Under the pieces are notes generated by a model. That model saw nothing but the letters and a program-made list of their open reading frames with translations. It ran no database searches and had not been told where the DNA came from. The position numbers and the translations under genes are program-made. This document shows positions 26,740-36,209 of a stretch of DNA of 64,000 nucleotides, one piece after another (the stretch's first letter is position 1; every line of letters begins with the position of its first letter). Location of the stretch: contig NC_014122.1 in assembly GCF_000092305.1 (NCBI RefSeq), forward strand, positions 186,001-250,000, in the 5' to 3' direction. Source of the DNA: Methanocaldococcus infernus ME. GTDB lineage: Archaea > AGJL01 > Methanococci > Methanococcales > Methanocaldococcaceae.

Positions 26740-28581
26740 TTAAGTTTTAAACATTTCAACATATTTCTTTAAGTCATCAGCTATCTTAGTTATATTCTCA
26801 ATAGCCTTACTTGTGTTTTCAATAGCTCCGTTCAACTCTTCAGTTGAAGCTGTTAATTCCTCAGCGGTGGCAGCGAACTCCTCTGAAATTGAAGCGACAT
26901 CTTGGACATCTCTTAAAGCTTTTTCAACATTCTCAGTTACGTTTTGGACAGCTTGTTTAATAACTTCCATTTTCTCATGAGCTTTATCAACAGCCTCTTT
27001 TATCTTTAAGAATGCGTTATTAACCTCATCTATAGCAACAACTCCTTTATCAACTTCATTCTTTCCAGTTAATCCTAAGTCTATAGTTTTCTCTATAGCC
27101 TCTCTTATCTCTTCGACCGTCTTATTGATGTCGTCTACAGACTTTCCAATCTCTTCGGCTAAGCCTTTAATTTCACTTGCAACTACAGCGAAACCTCTTC
27201 CAGCCTCTCCAGCTCTTGCAGCTTCAATAGATGCGTTTAAAGCTAATAAACCTGTTTGCTCAGCAATATCTTTAATTAAAGCTGTAATCTCATTAATCTT
27301 CTGACTCTTCTTACCAAGCTCTTCTAACGCTCTTCCTAATTCATCAATAACGTTAGCTATTCTTTGCATTGTTTCTATAGCGTTTTCAACCTTCTCAACC
27401 CCAACCTGAGAAGCTTCTTCTACAGATTTAACAGCTTCAACTCCTTCTAACGCTGAGTTATATGACTCGTTAGCTAATCTATTAACATCTTCTAACTCCT
27501 GAGTTATATCTTGTAACTTATTAGACTGATCTGTTGCAGCTACAGCAACTTGGTTAGCAGCATCGGCAATTTGATCAGAGGTTTCTTTTAATCTTTCCAT
27601 CTCCTCTTTTATGTTGTTTAATTCTGTGTAAAGTCTTTTAGACACATCTTTTAGATTCTCAATAATTTCCTTAATTTTGTCAAGAGATTTATTAATAATT
27701 TCTTCTATTCCTCCTTTCTTCATAACTTTCATTCTTACAGTTAGATCTCCATTAGCAAAGGCCTTCATAACCCTCTCTATTTCTTTGAATAAATCCAATA
27801 ACTCTTTTTCTTTCTCCTCTTCTCTCTTTAAATCTTCTAATAAATTATTATAAATTTGTTTAACATTTTTGAATATATCAGCAATTTCATCCTCTCCAGA
27901 AACTTCAAGTTGTTCAATATCCTTTAAATCCTTCTTAGCTAATTTTTGTGTAAATAGATCTAAAATTTCTAATCTTCTTATTATGAACTTGTTAATTAAT
28001 ATTATTGCTACTACAATTACAATTATAGATAAAGCTGATAATGCCATAGAAAGAGTTTCTATGAATGATAATTTACTATTATAAAGTTCTTCATACATTA
28101 CAACAGCTTTATGCATCTCTTTAAGTAAGTCTAAGTTGTTATTTTCAATATATCTTAAAGCTTCTTTAAACTCTGGATCATCCCTATTCTTAGTGGCTAC
28201 TGTTTTAACAGCATTATAATAAGGCTCCCACTTTTTCTTAACAACTAATAACTGTTCCCTAATCTCAGGAGGGGCTGGATAAAACCCTCTTTCAGGATTA
28301 CCATTTATTAGATCATTTAGATTCTTCTCAAAAGTTTTAGCTCTCTCTAATATATCTTTTTTATAGTAATCTTCATCTATCCCCAAAGCTATAAATGCAG
28401 CATCTTTAGCCATTATTTGGGTTAAAGCTCTTTGTAATCCTGCAGTATTTATTATAGCTGCATCCTGCTTAATATCATCATGTACTTTAATTGTTGCAAA
28501 AGTTAAAGCAAGGTTAATAACCAACAAAACTAACAAAATTGTTATCAACCTACCCTTTACAGTCTTTAAAAGCTTTATCAC
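26740..28581 (-). CDS. Methyl-accepting chemotaxis protein with PilJ/NarX-like sensor
   Basis: About 613 residues. TM1 lies near residues 10-28. The extracellular domain begins with [20 protein letters not shown], which resembles the PilJ/NarX P-box helix. TM2 is at about 180-200, then a HAMP segment, then a long coiled coil. The hairpin tip is [20 protein letters not shown], the conserved signalling tip. I start at the GTG at 28581, preceded by GGGGGTGACTTTT; a GTG at 28590 is also in frame. A TATA-like element lies about 60 bp upstream. The signalling half has 18 CpG dinucleotides and the sensor half none. Confidence 0.9.
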   Translation of the reverse strand: MIKLLKTVKGRLITILLVLLVINLALTFATIKVHDDIKQDAAIINTAGLQRALTQIMAKDAAFIALGIDEDYYKKDILERAKTFEKNLNDLINGNPERGFYPAPPEIREQLLVVKKKWEPYYNAVKTVATKNRDDPEFKEALRYIENNNLDLLKEMHKAVVMYEELYNSKLSFIETLSMALSALSIIVIVVAIILINKFIIRRLEILDLFTQKLAKKDLKDIEQLEVSGEDEIADIFKNVKQIYNNLLEDLKREEEKEKELLDLFKEIERVMKAFANGDLTVRMKVMKKGGIEEIINKSLDKIKEIIENLKDVSKRLYTELNNIKEEMERLKETSDQIADAANQVAVAATDQSNKLQDITQELEDVNRLANESYNSALEGVEAVKSVEEASQVGVEKVENAIETMQRIANVIDELGRALEELGKKSQKINEITALIKDIAEQTGLLALNASIEAARAGEAGRGFAVVASEIKGLAEEIGKSVDDINKTVEEIREAIEKTIDLGLTGKNEVDKGVVAIDEVNNAFLKIKEAVDKAHEKMEVIKQAVQNVTENVEKALRDVQDVASISEEFAATAEELTASTEELNGAIENTSKAIENITKIADDLKKYVEMFKT

Positions 28582-28641
28582 AAAAGTCACCCCCTATACA
28601 TAGAGAGGTTTATCTATATATTATTCCAATAGTCTAAAATA

Positions 28642-28650
28642 GTATATAAG
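28642..28650 (-). promoter_or_regulatory. TATA-like element upstream of the chemoreceptor gene
   Basis: The minus strand reads CTTATATACT here, about 61-69 bp upstream of the GTG start. The position allows a leader of about 35 nt. Assigned from sequence pattern only. Confidence 0.45.
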
Positions 28651-28653
28651 TAT

Positions 28654-29178
28654 TTAGTCCTTTTTCATGACAACATTTTTCCCTTTTTCAGAAGGAATCA
28701 CTTTTATTTTAGCATTTTCAAACTCTCTATATAGTGTCTTTCCTTCAAATAATCTATCTAAAAAAATAGCTAAAGCTGCTATCTCAGAATGTGGCTGATT
28801 GCCAATAGAAACATTAAAGTCAGCTAACTCATAAACCTCTCTTGGCACTTTCTCAGCACCAACAATAACCAATATATTGTCAAATTTTTTTATTTTCTCA
28901 ATGGCTTTATCAATTCTCTCCCCATACATGGTTAGATGAACAACAATTCCATCCTTCTTAAAATCTTTTATATAGCTTCTCCAATTCTTGACAACCCTAA
29001 ATTTAAAATCTCCTCCCCAGTTTTTCACAATTTTCTCAACACTTTTCCTTACATGCTCATCTTCTTCAGTAAAAATAATTTCCTCAGCTCCCAAGGCTCT
29101 GGCTGTTAATGCCACATGGGTAGAGACTCTTCTATCCCTATCTCCCCTATGTCCAAGTCTTAAAACCTTAACCCTCAT
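28654..29178 (-). CDS. trm56: tRNA (cytidine(56)-2'-O)-methyltransferase
   Basis: About 174 residues, [20 protein letters not shown], the signature N-terminus of archaeal Trm56, followed by [18 protein letters not shown] and [20 protein letters not shown] (SPOUT knot). ISIG-like [20 protein letters not shown] closes the SAM site. It methylates the ribose of C56 in the T loop of archaeal tRNAs. The ATG at 29178 lies inside the end of dapF; an ATG at 29205 is less likely. Confidence 0.92.
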   Translation of the reverse strand: MRVKVLRLGHRGDRDRRVSTHVALTARALGAEEIIFTEEDEHVRKSVEKIVKNWGGDFKFRVVKNWRSYIKDFKKDGIVVHLTMYGERIDKAIEKIKKFDNILVIVGAEKVPREVYELADFNVSIGNQPHSEIAALAIFLDRLFEGKTLYREFENAKIKVIPSEKGKNVVMKKD

Positions 29179-30037
29179 AAGCTTCCCTAAACATAACCCC
29201 ATCATAAACCATTACAGCATCTCCTTTCATATAAGCTCCATCATCTTTAATCTCTATTTCCAAGTCTCCACCATCTAAGTGAACCAAAACCTTATCTTTT
29301 GTAAATCCTAATCTATTGGAAACAACTGCTGAAGCTGTTGCTCCAGTACCACATGCCATAGTATAGCCAACTCCCCTTTCCCAGGTTAGTATCTTAATCT
29401 CTTTATCATTTAAAACTTTAACAAAATGAACATTTATTCTCTCTGGGAATATTGGAAGATTTTCTATTTCACTTCCAATTACATCTAAATGCTCTCTAAT
29501 CTTCTCTAAGTCATCTACAAAGATAATGGCATGTGGGTTTCCAACACTTACAGCTGTTATATTAACCTCTTTCAAATAGGGATTTTTTAGCTCAGCCCTT
29601 TCATTTATAAACTCTTCCTTCTCACTCTTCACTGGAATATCTTTACATTTAAATGAAGGCTTTCCCATATAAACCCTTATCTTCTTAACCCTATCATCTT
29701 CAACTTCAAGCTCACAAACCCTTAATCCAGCTTTGGTTTCAACCTTTAGAGGATTCTTTTTTAAAATTCTCTCATAGACATACTTGGAAAAACATCTAAT
29801 TCCATTCCCACACATCTCTGCCTCAGAACCATCACTATTAAAGATTCTAAATTTAACATCATAGTTATTAGAGCTTGGCTTTTGAATAAAGATAACTCCA
29901 TCAGCCCCAATGGAGAATCTCCTCCTACAAACCTTCTTAGAAAACTCTTCTTTATTTTTAACCTTCTCTCCATCAAATTCATTAATCACAATATAGTCAT
30001 TCCCAAGGGCATGCATCTTAGTAAATTCCAAAGCCAT
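29168..30037 (-). CDS. dapF: Diaminopimelate epimerase
   Basis: A 289-residue protein with two pseudo-symmetric halves, each with a catalytic cysteine: [15 protein letters not shown] and [14 protein letters not shown]. The start [14 protein letters not shown] matches DapF. It interconverts LL- and meso-diaminopimelate for lysine. Its last 11 bases overlap the trm56 start. Confidence 0.94.
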   Translation of the reverse strand: MALEFTKMHALGNDYIVINEFDGEKVKNKEEFSKKVCRRRFSIGADGVIFIQKPSSNNYDVKFRIFNSDGSEAEMCGNGIRCFSKYVYERILKKNPLKVETKAGLRVCELEVEDDRVKKIRVYMGKPSFKCKDIPVKSEKEEFINERAELKNPYLKEVNITAVSVGNPHAIIFVDDLEKIREHLDVIGSEIENLPIFPERINVHFVKVLNDKEIKILTWERGVGYTMACGTGATASAVVSNRLGFTKDKVLVHLDGGDLEIEIKDDGAYMKGDAVMVYDGVMFREAYEG

Positions 30038-30042
30038 CCCTC

Positions 30043-30318
30043 TTAGTCTTTTATTACTTTAACTACCTTAGTCTTTATTCCCTCCCCCTCTAAGAGCTCT
30101 TCATTTATGACTACAACATCCTTTATAGAATTAACCAACTTATATGGAATTAGAACATTCTTCCCTTCCTCAATATCTAAGATACTTCCTTCAACTGGTT
30201 TTACTTCAATAAATACTAACTTCCCATCTTCATCATTGAAGATTAGATCTACAACTTCACCAATAATACTACCCAAGCTTCCAATTATCTTTTTTCCCTC
30301 CAAAATTCTCCAGGGCAT
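30043..30318 (-). CDS. PRC-barrel domain protein
   Basis: About 91 residues: WRILEGKKIIGSLGSIIGEV then DLIFNDEDGKLVFIEVK and VLIPYKLVNSIKDVVVI. This is the strand pattern of PRC-barrel proteins. The start (ATG 30318 or 30327) overlaps the 3' end of cobY by 34-43 bp. It lies 5 bp before dapF. Function unknown. Confidence 0.65.
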   Translation of the reverse strand: MPWRILEGKKIIGSLGSIIGEVVDLIFNDEDGKLVFIEVKPVEGSILDIEEGKNVLIPYKLVNSIKDVVVINEELLEGEGIKTKVVKVIKD

Positions 30319-30830
30319 CTTTTCCATATCTTTCCACCAACCTTTTTTAAGTCTTCAGGAGTGTTTAAATTAACAATATCTTCATAAATATTTAAAATCT
30401 TCTCTTTTTGATAACCATCTTTTGGTGACACTATATTTAACCCTATAGGCTTGTTGTAGTTAAGCACTGTTAAAGCTTCATATTCATTAGAAAAGCTACT
30501 AATAATTTTATTTATTATTTTATAGGTTAAGCCATAAATATCTGAGGGAATGACTAAAAAAGGATCATCAAAAAATTTAAAACAATAATTTATATCCTCT
30601 ATAAACCCATTCCCAGGAGTCTCTATTATCTTATCTTTATAACCCTTCTCTAAATATCTTTTAGTTTCAGGAGTGTAGGGAGAAACAGCTATATAAAAGT
30701 CTTCAACTTCTGATTTTTTCACTTCATCTAAGATGAGATCAATTAAAAATTTATTTTTTATTATTATTAAGGGTTTTTCAACATATCCTAACCTCCCCCC
30801 TTTTCCACCAGCCATGATTAGGGCTTTCAT
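30285..30830 (-). CDS. cobY: Adenosylcobinamide-phosphate guanylyltransferase (archaeal type)
   Basis: A 181-residue nucleotidyltransferase with the GTP-binding signature MAGGKGGRLGYVEKPLI, then FYIAVSPYTPETKRYLEK and LVIPSDIYGLTY. CobY replaces bacterial CobU for GDP transfer to adenosylcobinamide phosphate in cobamide assembly. It overlaps sepS by 4 bp upstream. Other archaeal NTP transferases share the N-terminal motif, but length and the PYTPETKRY segment favour CobY. Confidence 0.8.
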   Translation of the reverse strand: MKALIMAGGKGGRLGYVEKPLIIIKNKFLIDLILDEVKKSEVEDFYIAVSPYTPETKRYLEKGYKDKIIETPGNGFIEDINYCFKFFDDPFLVIPSDIYGLTYKIINKIISSFSNEYEALTVLNYNKPIGLNIVSPKDGYQKEKILNIYEDIVNLNTPEDLKKVGGKIWKRCPGEFWREKR

Positions 30831-32443
30831 CTTATGTACACCTTAGCATTTAAGAATACAGGCCCCCTAACATCTATAACCTTATTCTCACCCATAATTT
30901 GTTTTAAGGCTAAGTCACTAATCTTTAAGTTTATATCACTTAATCCTCTAACTATGGTTACTCTAAAATTGAACTCTTCTATGTTAGAGAGTAGAGCCTC
31001 TTCAATCTTAGAAGTTAGCTTAAACATAATTCCATCAATATATCTTATCCCTGTACTAACTCCATCAGCCAATATCTTACTTATTAACTCCTTATATTCC
31101 TCCTTAACACCCTCTAAGCTCTTAGGAACTCCATATATTGAGCCATCATAAACATAAACCTCATTTAATGCTGATGGTCCCAACAATCTTTTATTTTCTT
31201 CTTTTTCAAATAACTCTACTGTTATTTCCCTCTCAACACTATTAAACTCAATATTCTCCTTAATCACTATAGATACTGGACTCTCCTTATCCTTATTTCT
31301 TATAGCTTCATCAATCAATTTATTGGTTAAGTTATATAGCTCATCTAACACTGGGACATTATCAACCTTTATCTCCTTAGCCAACTCTCTATCACTCAAC
31401 CTTTGCCTATAAAATTGAGGATAAACCATTGCTCTAACATCTTCATAGTTATACAATATCATGGCTAACCTCTCAACTCCTAAACCAAGGTTTAACACAG
31501 GGACATCTATCCTATAGTTTGCCAATGCCACTGGAGAATAGATTCCAAAGGTAGCCACTTCCAACCAGCCAAGCTTTGGATGATAGGCATAAACCTCAGT
31601 CTGAGTCTCTGGAGTGTAGTATTTACTCCTCTTCTCATCAGGCTTAAATTTAAATCTTTTAAAGCCAAACTGTTCTAAGAGAGCTTCAGCTATTGCCATT
31701 CCATCATCAACACTAACATCCTCAGAAGCCAAAACACAAGAAGCTGAGTGATAACTCATTAAATGACTCTTATCCTCTCTCTGCTCTCTTCTAAAACATC
31801 TATCTATTGAAAATAATTTTATTGGCAATTCTCTATTCTTTATTAGGCTACTGAGTGTTATAAACCATCCTGATGTCATGTGACTTCTTAAAGTTAGCTT
31901 ACTACTCTCTGGCTTTAGCTCCTTAAACTCTGGAAAAGCCTTTTCCAAAATTTTTAGGGAGAGCTCATCACTTATATTTAGAGCTTCAGCTATCTTATAG
32001 GTTAAGTCATCTCCATCTATAGCTCCCTTCTTATAGCTGTGTAAAACTCTCCTTAAACTTTCAGCTTTCTCCTCATTTAACTTAACCCCCAACTCTTCAA
32101 TAATCTCTATTTTCTCTCTACCTAAACCAACATCTGGCCTTGGTAAGCCAGCAAGGTAGAAACATCTGTCAAGGACAGCCATAGCTTCAGGGCCAAACTG
32201 CTTATAGATATCTTGCTCATCAACAATAATAGGGTTTATAACCTCTTCAAAACCTAACCTTAGATAAGCTTCTCTCAATCTTTCAATGGTTTCCATAACA
32301 GGATGTGGTTTTCCATAACTTAGCTTAATCCTTGGATACCTCTCATTAATTCTCTTCTCCTTTATCAACTTCTTAGTTTCTATCCAAGCCTTTTCAAAGT
32401 CTTTCTTTGCTAATTCAGATACTTCCTCAATATTGAATCCCAT
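30827..32443 (-). CDS. sepS: O-phosphoseryl-tRNA(Cys) synthetase
   Basis: A 538-residue class II aminoacyl-tRNA synthetase. LSYGKPHPVMETIERLREA and the LRSHMTSGWFITLS region are typical of SepRS. GLGVERLAMILYNYEDVRAM is motif 3. It charges tRNA(Cys) with phosphoserine, which SepCysS converts to cysteine; this marks methanogens lacking CysRS. The ATG follows AAGTGATAGG. It overlaps the upstream methyltransferase gene by 34 bp. Confidence 0.95.
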   Translation of the reverse strand: MGFNIEEVSELAKKDFEKAWIETKKLIKEKRINERYPRIKLSYGKPHPVMETIERLREAYLRLGFEEVINPIIVDEQDIYKQFGPEAMAVLDRCFYLAGLPRPDVGLGREKIEIIEELGVKLNEEKAESLRRVLHSYKKGAIDGDDLTYKIAEALNISDELSLKILEKAFPEFKELKPESSKLTLRSHMTSGWFITLSSLIKNRELPIKLFSIDRCFRREQREDKSHLMSYHSASCVLASEDVSVDDGMAIAEALLEQFGFKRFKFKPDEKRSKYYTPETQTEVYAYHPKLGWLEVATFGIYSPVALANYRIDVPVLNLGLGVERLAMILYNYEDVRAMVYPQFYRQRLSDRELAKEIKVDNVPVLDELYNLTNKLIDEAIRNKDKESPVSIVIKENIEFNSVEREITVELFEKEENKRLLGPSALNEVYVYDGSIYGVPKSLEGVKEEYKELISKILADGVSTGIRYIDGIMFKLTSKIEEALLSNIEEFNFRVTIVRGLSDINLKISDLALKQIMGENKVIDVRGPVFLNAKVYIR

Positions 32444-33459
32444 CCTATCACTTCTGACATCCTCTTTATAATCTCTGTTGAATTCCCTCTCTCTTTTTGG
32501 ATTTTTAAGATCTTCTCACTAACTTTCCCAGCTCTAATCTTTTTTGTTGGTATGTAAATATTCTTTTTAATCAATTCATTTTTTATTTCCCTCTTAATTT
32601 TCTCTCTATACTCTTTAATCTTTTCCCTACTCCATGATAAGTTTTTATCTATATATGGGATGGAGTTTATAGATAAAGCTATTAATCTCTCATCAACCTC
32701 ATTTATTCTCTCCTCAGTGCTTTTCTCTTTATAAGCTAAGGTTATCCCTCTCTTCCTCTCTGGACTTTTTCTCTCTACTATTATATAGTTAGATTCAACT
32801 AAAGCTCTTCTAAATGGGATAGAGGAGGAGTAGGAAACTAAAACTCCCTCTTTATTTAAGTGGCTATAGAGCTTTTTTAAAAAGTTGTATGTGTAAAGAG
32901 TAGGATCTCTCTTTGGAGAGAAGGCATCATGAAAAATTATATCATAGTTGTAAAGGTTAATTTTCCTTGCATCAGCAACATCCAAAATAATGTTTTTATA
33001 TTTACTTTTGTATGAATAACCAAGCTTATTTAAAAAATATTCCCTTATCTTATCTTTAACTATCTCATGCTCTTTAAATGGAATCTCCAAGAATAGAGAT
33101 AGGAAGAGAACTTCCTCACAGATCTCTACCATGTGTATCTTAGCATCTTTATTAAAGTGCAGAGCTGAAACAGCATTATATGTTAAGCCTGAGCAGAGGT
33201 CTAAGATAAAAGGTTTCTTTTTATATTCAAGCTCTGTTGGTTTAACAAACTTATAAATAGCCTCTTTTAAGGATCCCATAGAAGAGTGCATCTTTTCATT
33301 TTCATCCTCAGCCTTTAATGTAAAAGTTCCATCTTCAGTTTTCACTAAAAATTTCTTTATCTCCTCTAAGATTCTCACTTTTAGCTTCTCTTCATTATCT
33401 CCATCATAAATAGGGATATACTTCCTAATTACTTTAAGAGCTTCCCTCTGTGGTAGCAT
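32410..33459 (-). CDS. MnmC-like SAM-dependent methyltransferase
   Basis: About 349 residues. The SAM motif is FILDLCSGLTYNAVSALHF, the acidic loop is IHMVEICEEVLFLSL, and the catalytic-region motif DIIFHDAFSPKRDPTLYTYN matches the MnmC/DUF752 methyltransferases, which modify a uridine substituent in tRNA. The C-terminal lysine-rich part is not in MnmC and may bind RNA (inference). Start at ATG 33459. It overlaps sepS and the ThiF-like gene. Confidence 0.72.
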   Translation of the reverse strand: MLPQREALKVIRKYIPIYDGDNEEKLKVRILEEIKKFLVKTEDGTFTLKAEDENEKMHSSMGSLKEAIYKFVKPTELEYKKKPFILDLCSGLTYNAVSALHFNKDAKIHMVEICEEVLFLSLFLEIPFKEHEIVKDKIREYFLNKLGYSYKSKYKNIILDVADARKINLYNYDIIFHDAFSPKRDPTLYTYNFLKKLYSHLNKEGVLVSYSSSIPFRRALVESNYIIVERKSPERKRGITLAYKEKSTEERINEVDERLIALSINSIPYIDKNLSWSREKIKEYREKIKREIKNELIKKNIYIPTKKIRAGKVSEKILKIQKERGNSTEIIKRMSEVIGWDSILRKYLN

Positions 33460-33463
33460 AATT

Positions 33464-34066
33464 TTAACCATAATAAAGATATTTTAAGCAGAGAATAACC
33501 ATTTTTTTGGCTATCTCATCTAATGTATAAGGGGTTATTGGTTCCCCATCTTTAATAAACTTTCTTGTTCCCACAACAGTGTGGTTTTTAACACCTAACA
33601 GCTTAGCAGGCCCCTTAGTGTATTGGCTATCATCAATGTAAACCTTCTCCTCTATTCCAAAGACACCATTTGAGCCTATAGTTTTAATTCCCCTCTCATG
33701 ACAATAATTTACTATCTCTCTTGTTATTGGTATTGTATTTCCTCCAGCTATGCAAATGATAACAACATCTCCCTTAATAAGGTGTAAGTTATCTTTATTT
33801 ATATTAGTCCTATAGACTTCAGCCCTCTCTCCAAAGAATCTTTTAACAAGATCAACCTTATACTCTCCAACCTTTCCTCCAAGTCTTCTATGAACAATAT
33901 CATTCTCCTCAATCTTTGCTGAGTCAAAGAGATAAACCTTTTCAGCCCCTCCTCTATGAACCTCTAAGAGGTTGAAGGCTACTCTAACCCCCAACCTTCC
34001 ACAGCCAATTATTGAAACCTCTCCTCTTGGCTTTAATTTTTTTTCTAACTCTTCAACTTCATCCAT
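33464..34066 (-). CDS. ThiF/E1-like protein
   Basis: A 200-residue Rossmann protein: EVSIIGCGRLGVRVAFNLLE followed by VYLFDSAKIEENDIVHRRLG, the E1/ThiF nucleotide-binding pattern. VVIICIAGGNTIPITREIVN comes next, but the catalytic cysteine and zinc motifs of true E1 enzymes are not obvious. Relatives include the HcgE adenylating enzyme of FeGP cofactor synthesis; I cannot confirm that identity here. GGGGAG precedes the ATG. It overlaps the methyltransferase gene by a few bases. Confidence 0.65.
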   Translation of the reverse strand: MDEVEELEKKLKPRGEVSIIGCGRLGVRVAFNLLEVHRGGAEKVYLFDSAKIEENDIVHRRLGGKVGEYKVDLVKRFFGERAEVYRTNINKDNLHLIKGDVVIICIAGGNTIPITREIVNYCHERGIKTIGSNGVFGIEEKVYIDDSQYTKGPAKLLGVKNHTVVGTRKFIKDGEPITPYTLDEIAKKMVILCLKYLYYG

Positions 34067-34069
34067 GGA

Positions 34070-35065
34070 TTACTCCCCTAAGTATTTCTTTAACTTATCC
34101 AACTGCTCACAGGTTCCAAATGCATAAATAATATCTCCAACATTCAGCTTTAACTCAGGTGGAGGGTTGGTTATATATTTTCCATCCTTTACAACCACCA
34201 GTATAGTAGCTCCAGTTTTCTCTCTAATCTTGGAATCTTTTATAGAGACTCCATCTAACTCTTTATTTTTAACTTCAAATCTTCTAATTTCCATGTCTTC
34301 CTTTGTAGCCACTAATGAATGGATAAACTCAACAATCTCAGGAGATATTGCCAACCTTGCTATTTCCATTCCTCCAACAGTGTAGGGGCAGACAGCTCTA
34401 TCAGCTCCAGCCTTTATTAACTTGTCTAATGTAGATGGAGCATCAGCTTTAGACACAATAAAGATATTTGGATTCAATTTTTTGGCTGATAATGTTATAA
34501 AGACATTCTCAGCATCTGAGCCCACAACAGTTATTAAACCTTTAGCCTTCTTTATCTTAGCTTTCTCTAAGGTTTCATCCTGAGTAGCATCTCCATGGAT
34601 ACAGAGAAAGTTAGGATTTTTTTCTATTTCCTCCTTTAACTTCTCTTCATCTTTATCTATAACTATATAAGGAATATTATTCTTCTCAAGCTCATAAGCT
34701 ACTATCCTTCCAAGCCTTCCAAAACCACAGATAATATAATGATTTTCCAACTTTTTTATTCTATCTCTCATCCTTTTCAGCCTAAAGTATCTTTTAAAAT
34801 GCCCCTCTATAAAGAAGCTGGCAACATTACTTAATGTATAAGCTACAGCCCCAACTCCAGCAAAGATGTAGATGATAACTGAAAGCTTTCCAAGAAAGGT
34901 TTTGGGGGTGTAGTCTCCATAACCAACTGTGGAGATGGTTACAACTGCTGTATAGAAAGCAGTGAAAAAATCCCAATGCTCTGTAATACTTAAAATTAAA
35001 GATTCTAAGAGGATAATAGAGAATATAGCTAAAATCCCAACAATAATTTTCTCATGAGTTTCCAT
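34070..35065 (-). CDS. Ligand-gated potassium channel with RCK domain (MthK-like)
   Basis: A 331-residue protein. TM1 is at residues 7-28, the pore helix and filter are TVVTISTVGYGDYTPKTFLG, and TM2 follows. From residue 105 an RCK/TrkA-N domain begins (HYIICGFGRLGRIVAYELEK, then FLCIHGDATQDETLEKAKI), and a TrkA-C domain ends the protein. This is the MthK plan: ligand binding to an RCK ring opens a 2-TM pore. It overlaps the next channel gene by 14 bp. Confidence 0.9.
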   Translation of the reverse strand: METHEKIIVGILAIFSIILLESLILSITEHWDFFTAFYTAVVTISTVGYGDYTPKTFLGKLSVIIYIFAGVGAVAYTLSNVASFFIEGHFKRYFRLKRMRDRIKKLENHYIICGFGRLGRIVAYELEKNNIPYIVIDKDEEKLKEEIEKNPNFLCIHGDATQDETLEKAKIKKAKGLITVVGSDAENVFITLSAKKLNPNIFIVSKADAPSTLDKLIKAGADRAVCPYTVGGMEIARLAISPEIVEFIHSLVATKEDMEIRRFEVKNKELDGVSIKDSKIREKTGATILVVVKDGKYITNPPPELKLNVGDIIYAFGTCEQLDKLKKYLGE

Positions 35066-35669
35066 CTTCTCCTCTTAAAGCCTTCTGTATAGATGTAATG
35101 ATCCCTGAGATAAATAAAAGGACAGAAAAGATAATAATTAACTTCCCAGCCTCAGTTTTTGGGGTTATATCTCCATAACCAACTGTTGTTATTGAGATGG
35201 TTGTAAAGTAAAAGGCATCAAAGAAGTTATTTATTTCTGGATTAACCTCACCCTCAAAAACCCAGATAAAGCAGGAAGATATAAAGCAGAGAATTAAGAG
35301 AGTTAGAAAGTTAATAACCTCTGGATACTTCTCTATCTTCCTTATTTTTATAATTCTAAGCAAAACTAAGATTCTTATCAAGTTGATAAGCCTTAAATTA
35401 ACTAAAACCTTTGAGTAGAAAATATTTAGGGTGTAAAGAACAAAAGCTATAATAACTATAGTATCTATAATATTATAAATATCTTTAAAAAACTCCTTTT
35501 TGCACTTAGCCTTGTAAAAATTGTAAAGAGTTTCAAAAGTGAAGTAGAGGATAGCTATATAATCCAAGATAAAAAGAACTTGAGAATGTATATGATAGGT
35601 TGAGAGTATAAAGGAAATAGCTATCTCCAATGTGAAAATTAAGCTTAAAAGTTCTTTAATTTTTCCCAT
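35052..35669 (-). CDS. Voltage-gated-type potassium channel (6 TM)
   Basis: About 205 residues with several membrane segments. An arginine-spaced S4-like helix (NLRLINLIRILVLLRIIKIR) is followed by a pore, FTTISITTVGYGDITPKTEA. The arrangement resembles the M. jannaschii voltage-gated channel MVP, though I infer gating from the S4 pattern only. I choose the ATG at 35669 with GGTGGTTAC just upstream; the frame extends to 35681. It overlaps the RCK channel gene, giving a two-channel operon. Confidence 0.85.
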   Translation of the reverse strand: MGKIKELLSLIFTLEIAISFILSTYHIHSQVLFILDYIAILYFTFETLYNFYKAKCKKEFFKDIYNIIDTIVIIAFVLYTLNIFYSKVLVNLRLINLIRILVLLRIIKIRKIEKYPEVINFLTLLILCFISSCFIWVFEGEVNPEINNFFDAFYFTTISITTVGYGDITPKTEAGKLIIIFSVLLFISGIITSIQKALRGEDGNS

Positions 35670-35699
35670 TGTAACCACCAAAAAAGAGGGAGGAGTTAT

Positions 35700-36209
35700 A
35701 TGTTAAGAGAGCTTGTTAAAAGAAGTTGGGAACTTATTGAAGAGGAAGAGAGGATTAGATACATTGATGAAGCATTTTTAGGCTCTTTGATCACCCTCCT
35801 ATTGGATAACAATTTTGTTCTAATTGAAATTAAAACTATGAATGAATATAAAAGCTTAACCTTTGAACACTTAGACAGTTGGCTTAGGGTTAAGTTAGAT
35901 ATCTTCCCCAAAGAGCATAGCTTAGCTGAGTTTAAAACTGTAGGATCAAGAGCTTTATTAAGGCTCTCTGTTGGAGCTCCTTCAAAGCTTGAGAAGTTTT
36001 TAAAGTTTGGAGTTAAAGAAATACTTTCTTCAAGGCTTGGGAGTGTTGGCTCTATAGTTTATGACTATGACAATTACTACACCTATGTAGGTGTAACTTT
36101 ATATATACTAATAAATGACTACATAGATGAAAATCTTAACATAGACTGGGAAAAGCTAAAGAACTTCTTAAAAGCTATTGAAGAGCTTACAGCATACTTA
36201 GAGGGATGA
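35700..36209 (+). CDS. Unknown protein, tandem paralogue 1
   Basis: A 169-residue soluble protein starting MLRELVKRSWELIEEEERIR with a good GGGAGGAG ribosome binding site. Its core, DEAFLGSLITLLLDNNFVLI, then LTFEHL and GSRALLRLSV, aligns with the next gene's DEIFVGELIRYMYKNGGYLI, LTFKFK and GSQTLLTLEV. Both therefore come from a duplication. Family unknown. It is divergent from the voltage-gated channel with a 30-bp spacer and overlaps its paralogue by 4 bp. Confidence 0.6.
   Translation: MLRELVKRSWELIEEEERIRYIDEAFLGSLITLLLDNNFVLIEIKTMNEYKSLTFEHLDSWLRVKLDIFPKEHSLAEFKTVGSRALLRLSVGAPSKLEKFLKFGVKEILSSRLGSVGSIVYDYDNYYTYVGVTLYILINDYIDENLNIDWEKLKNFLKAIEELTAYLEG

Noticed and set aside
33464-34066. 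Naming the ThiF-like gene hcgE
   Set aside because: No other hcg gene or hmd is adjacent and diagnostic residues cannot be judged by eye.
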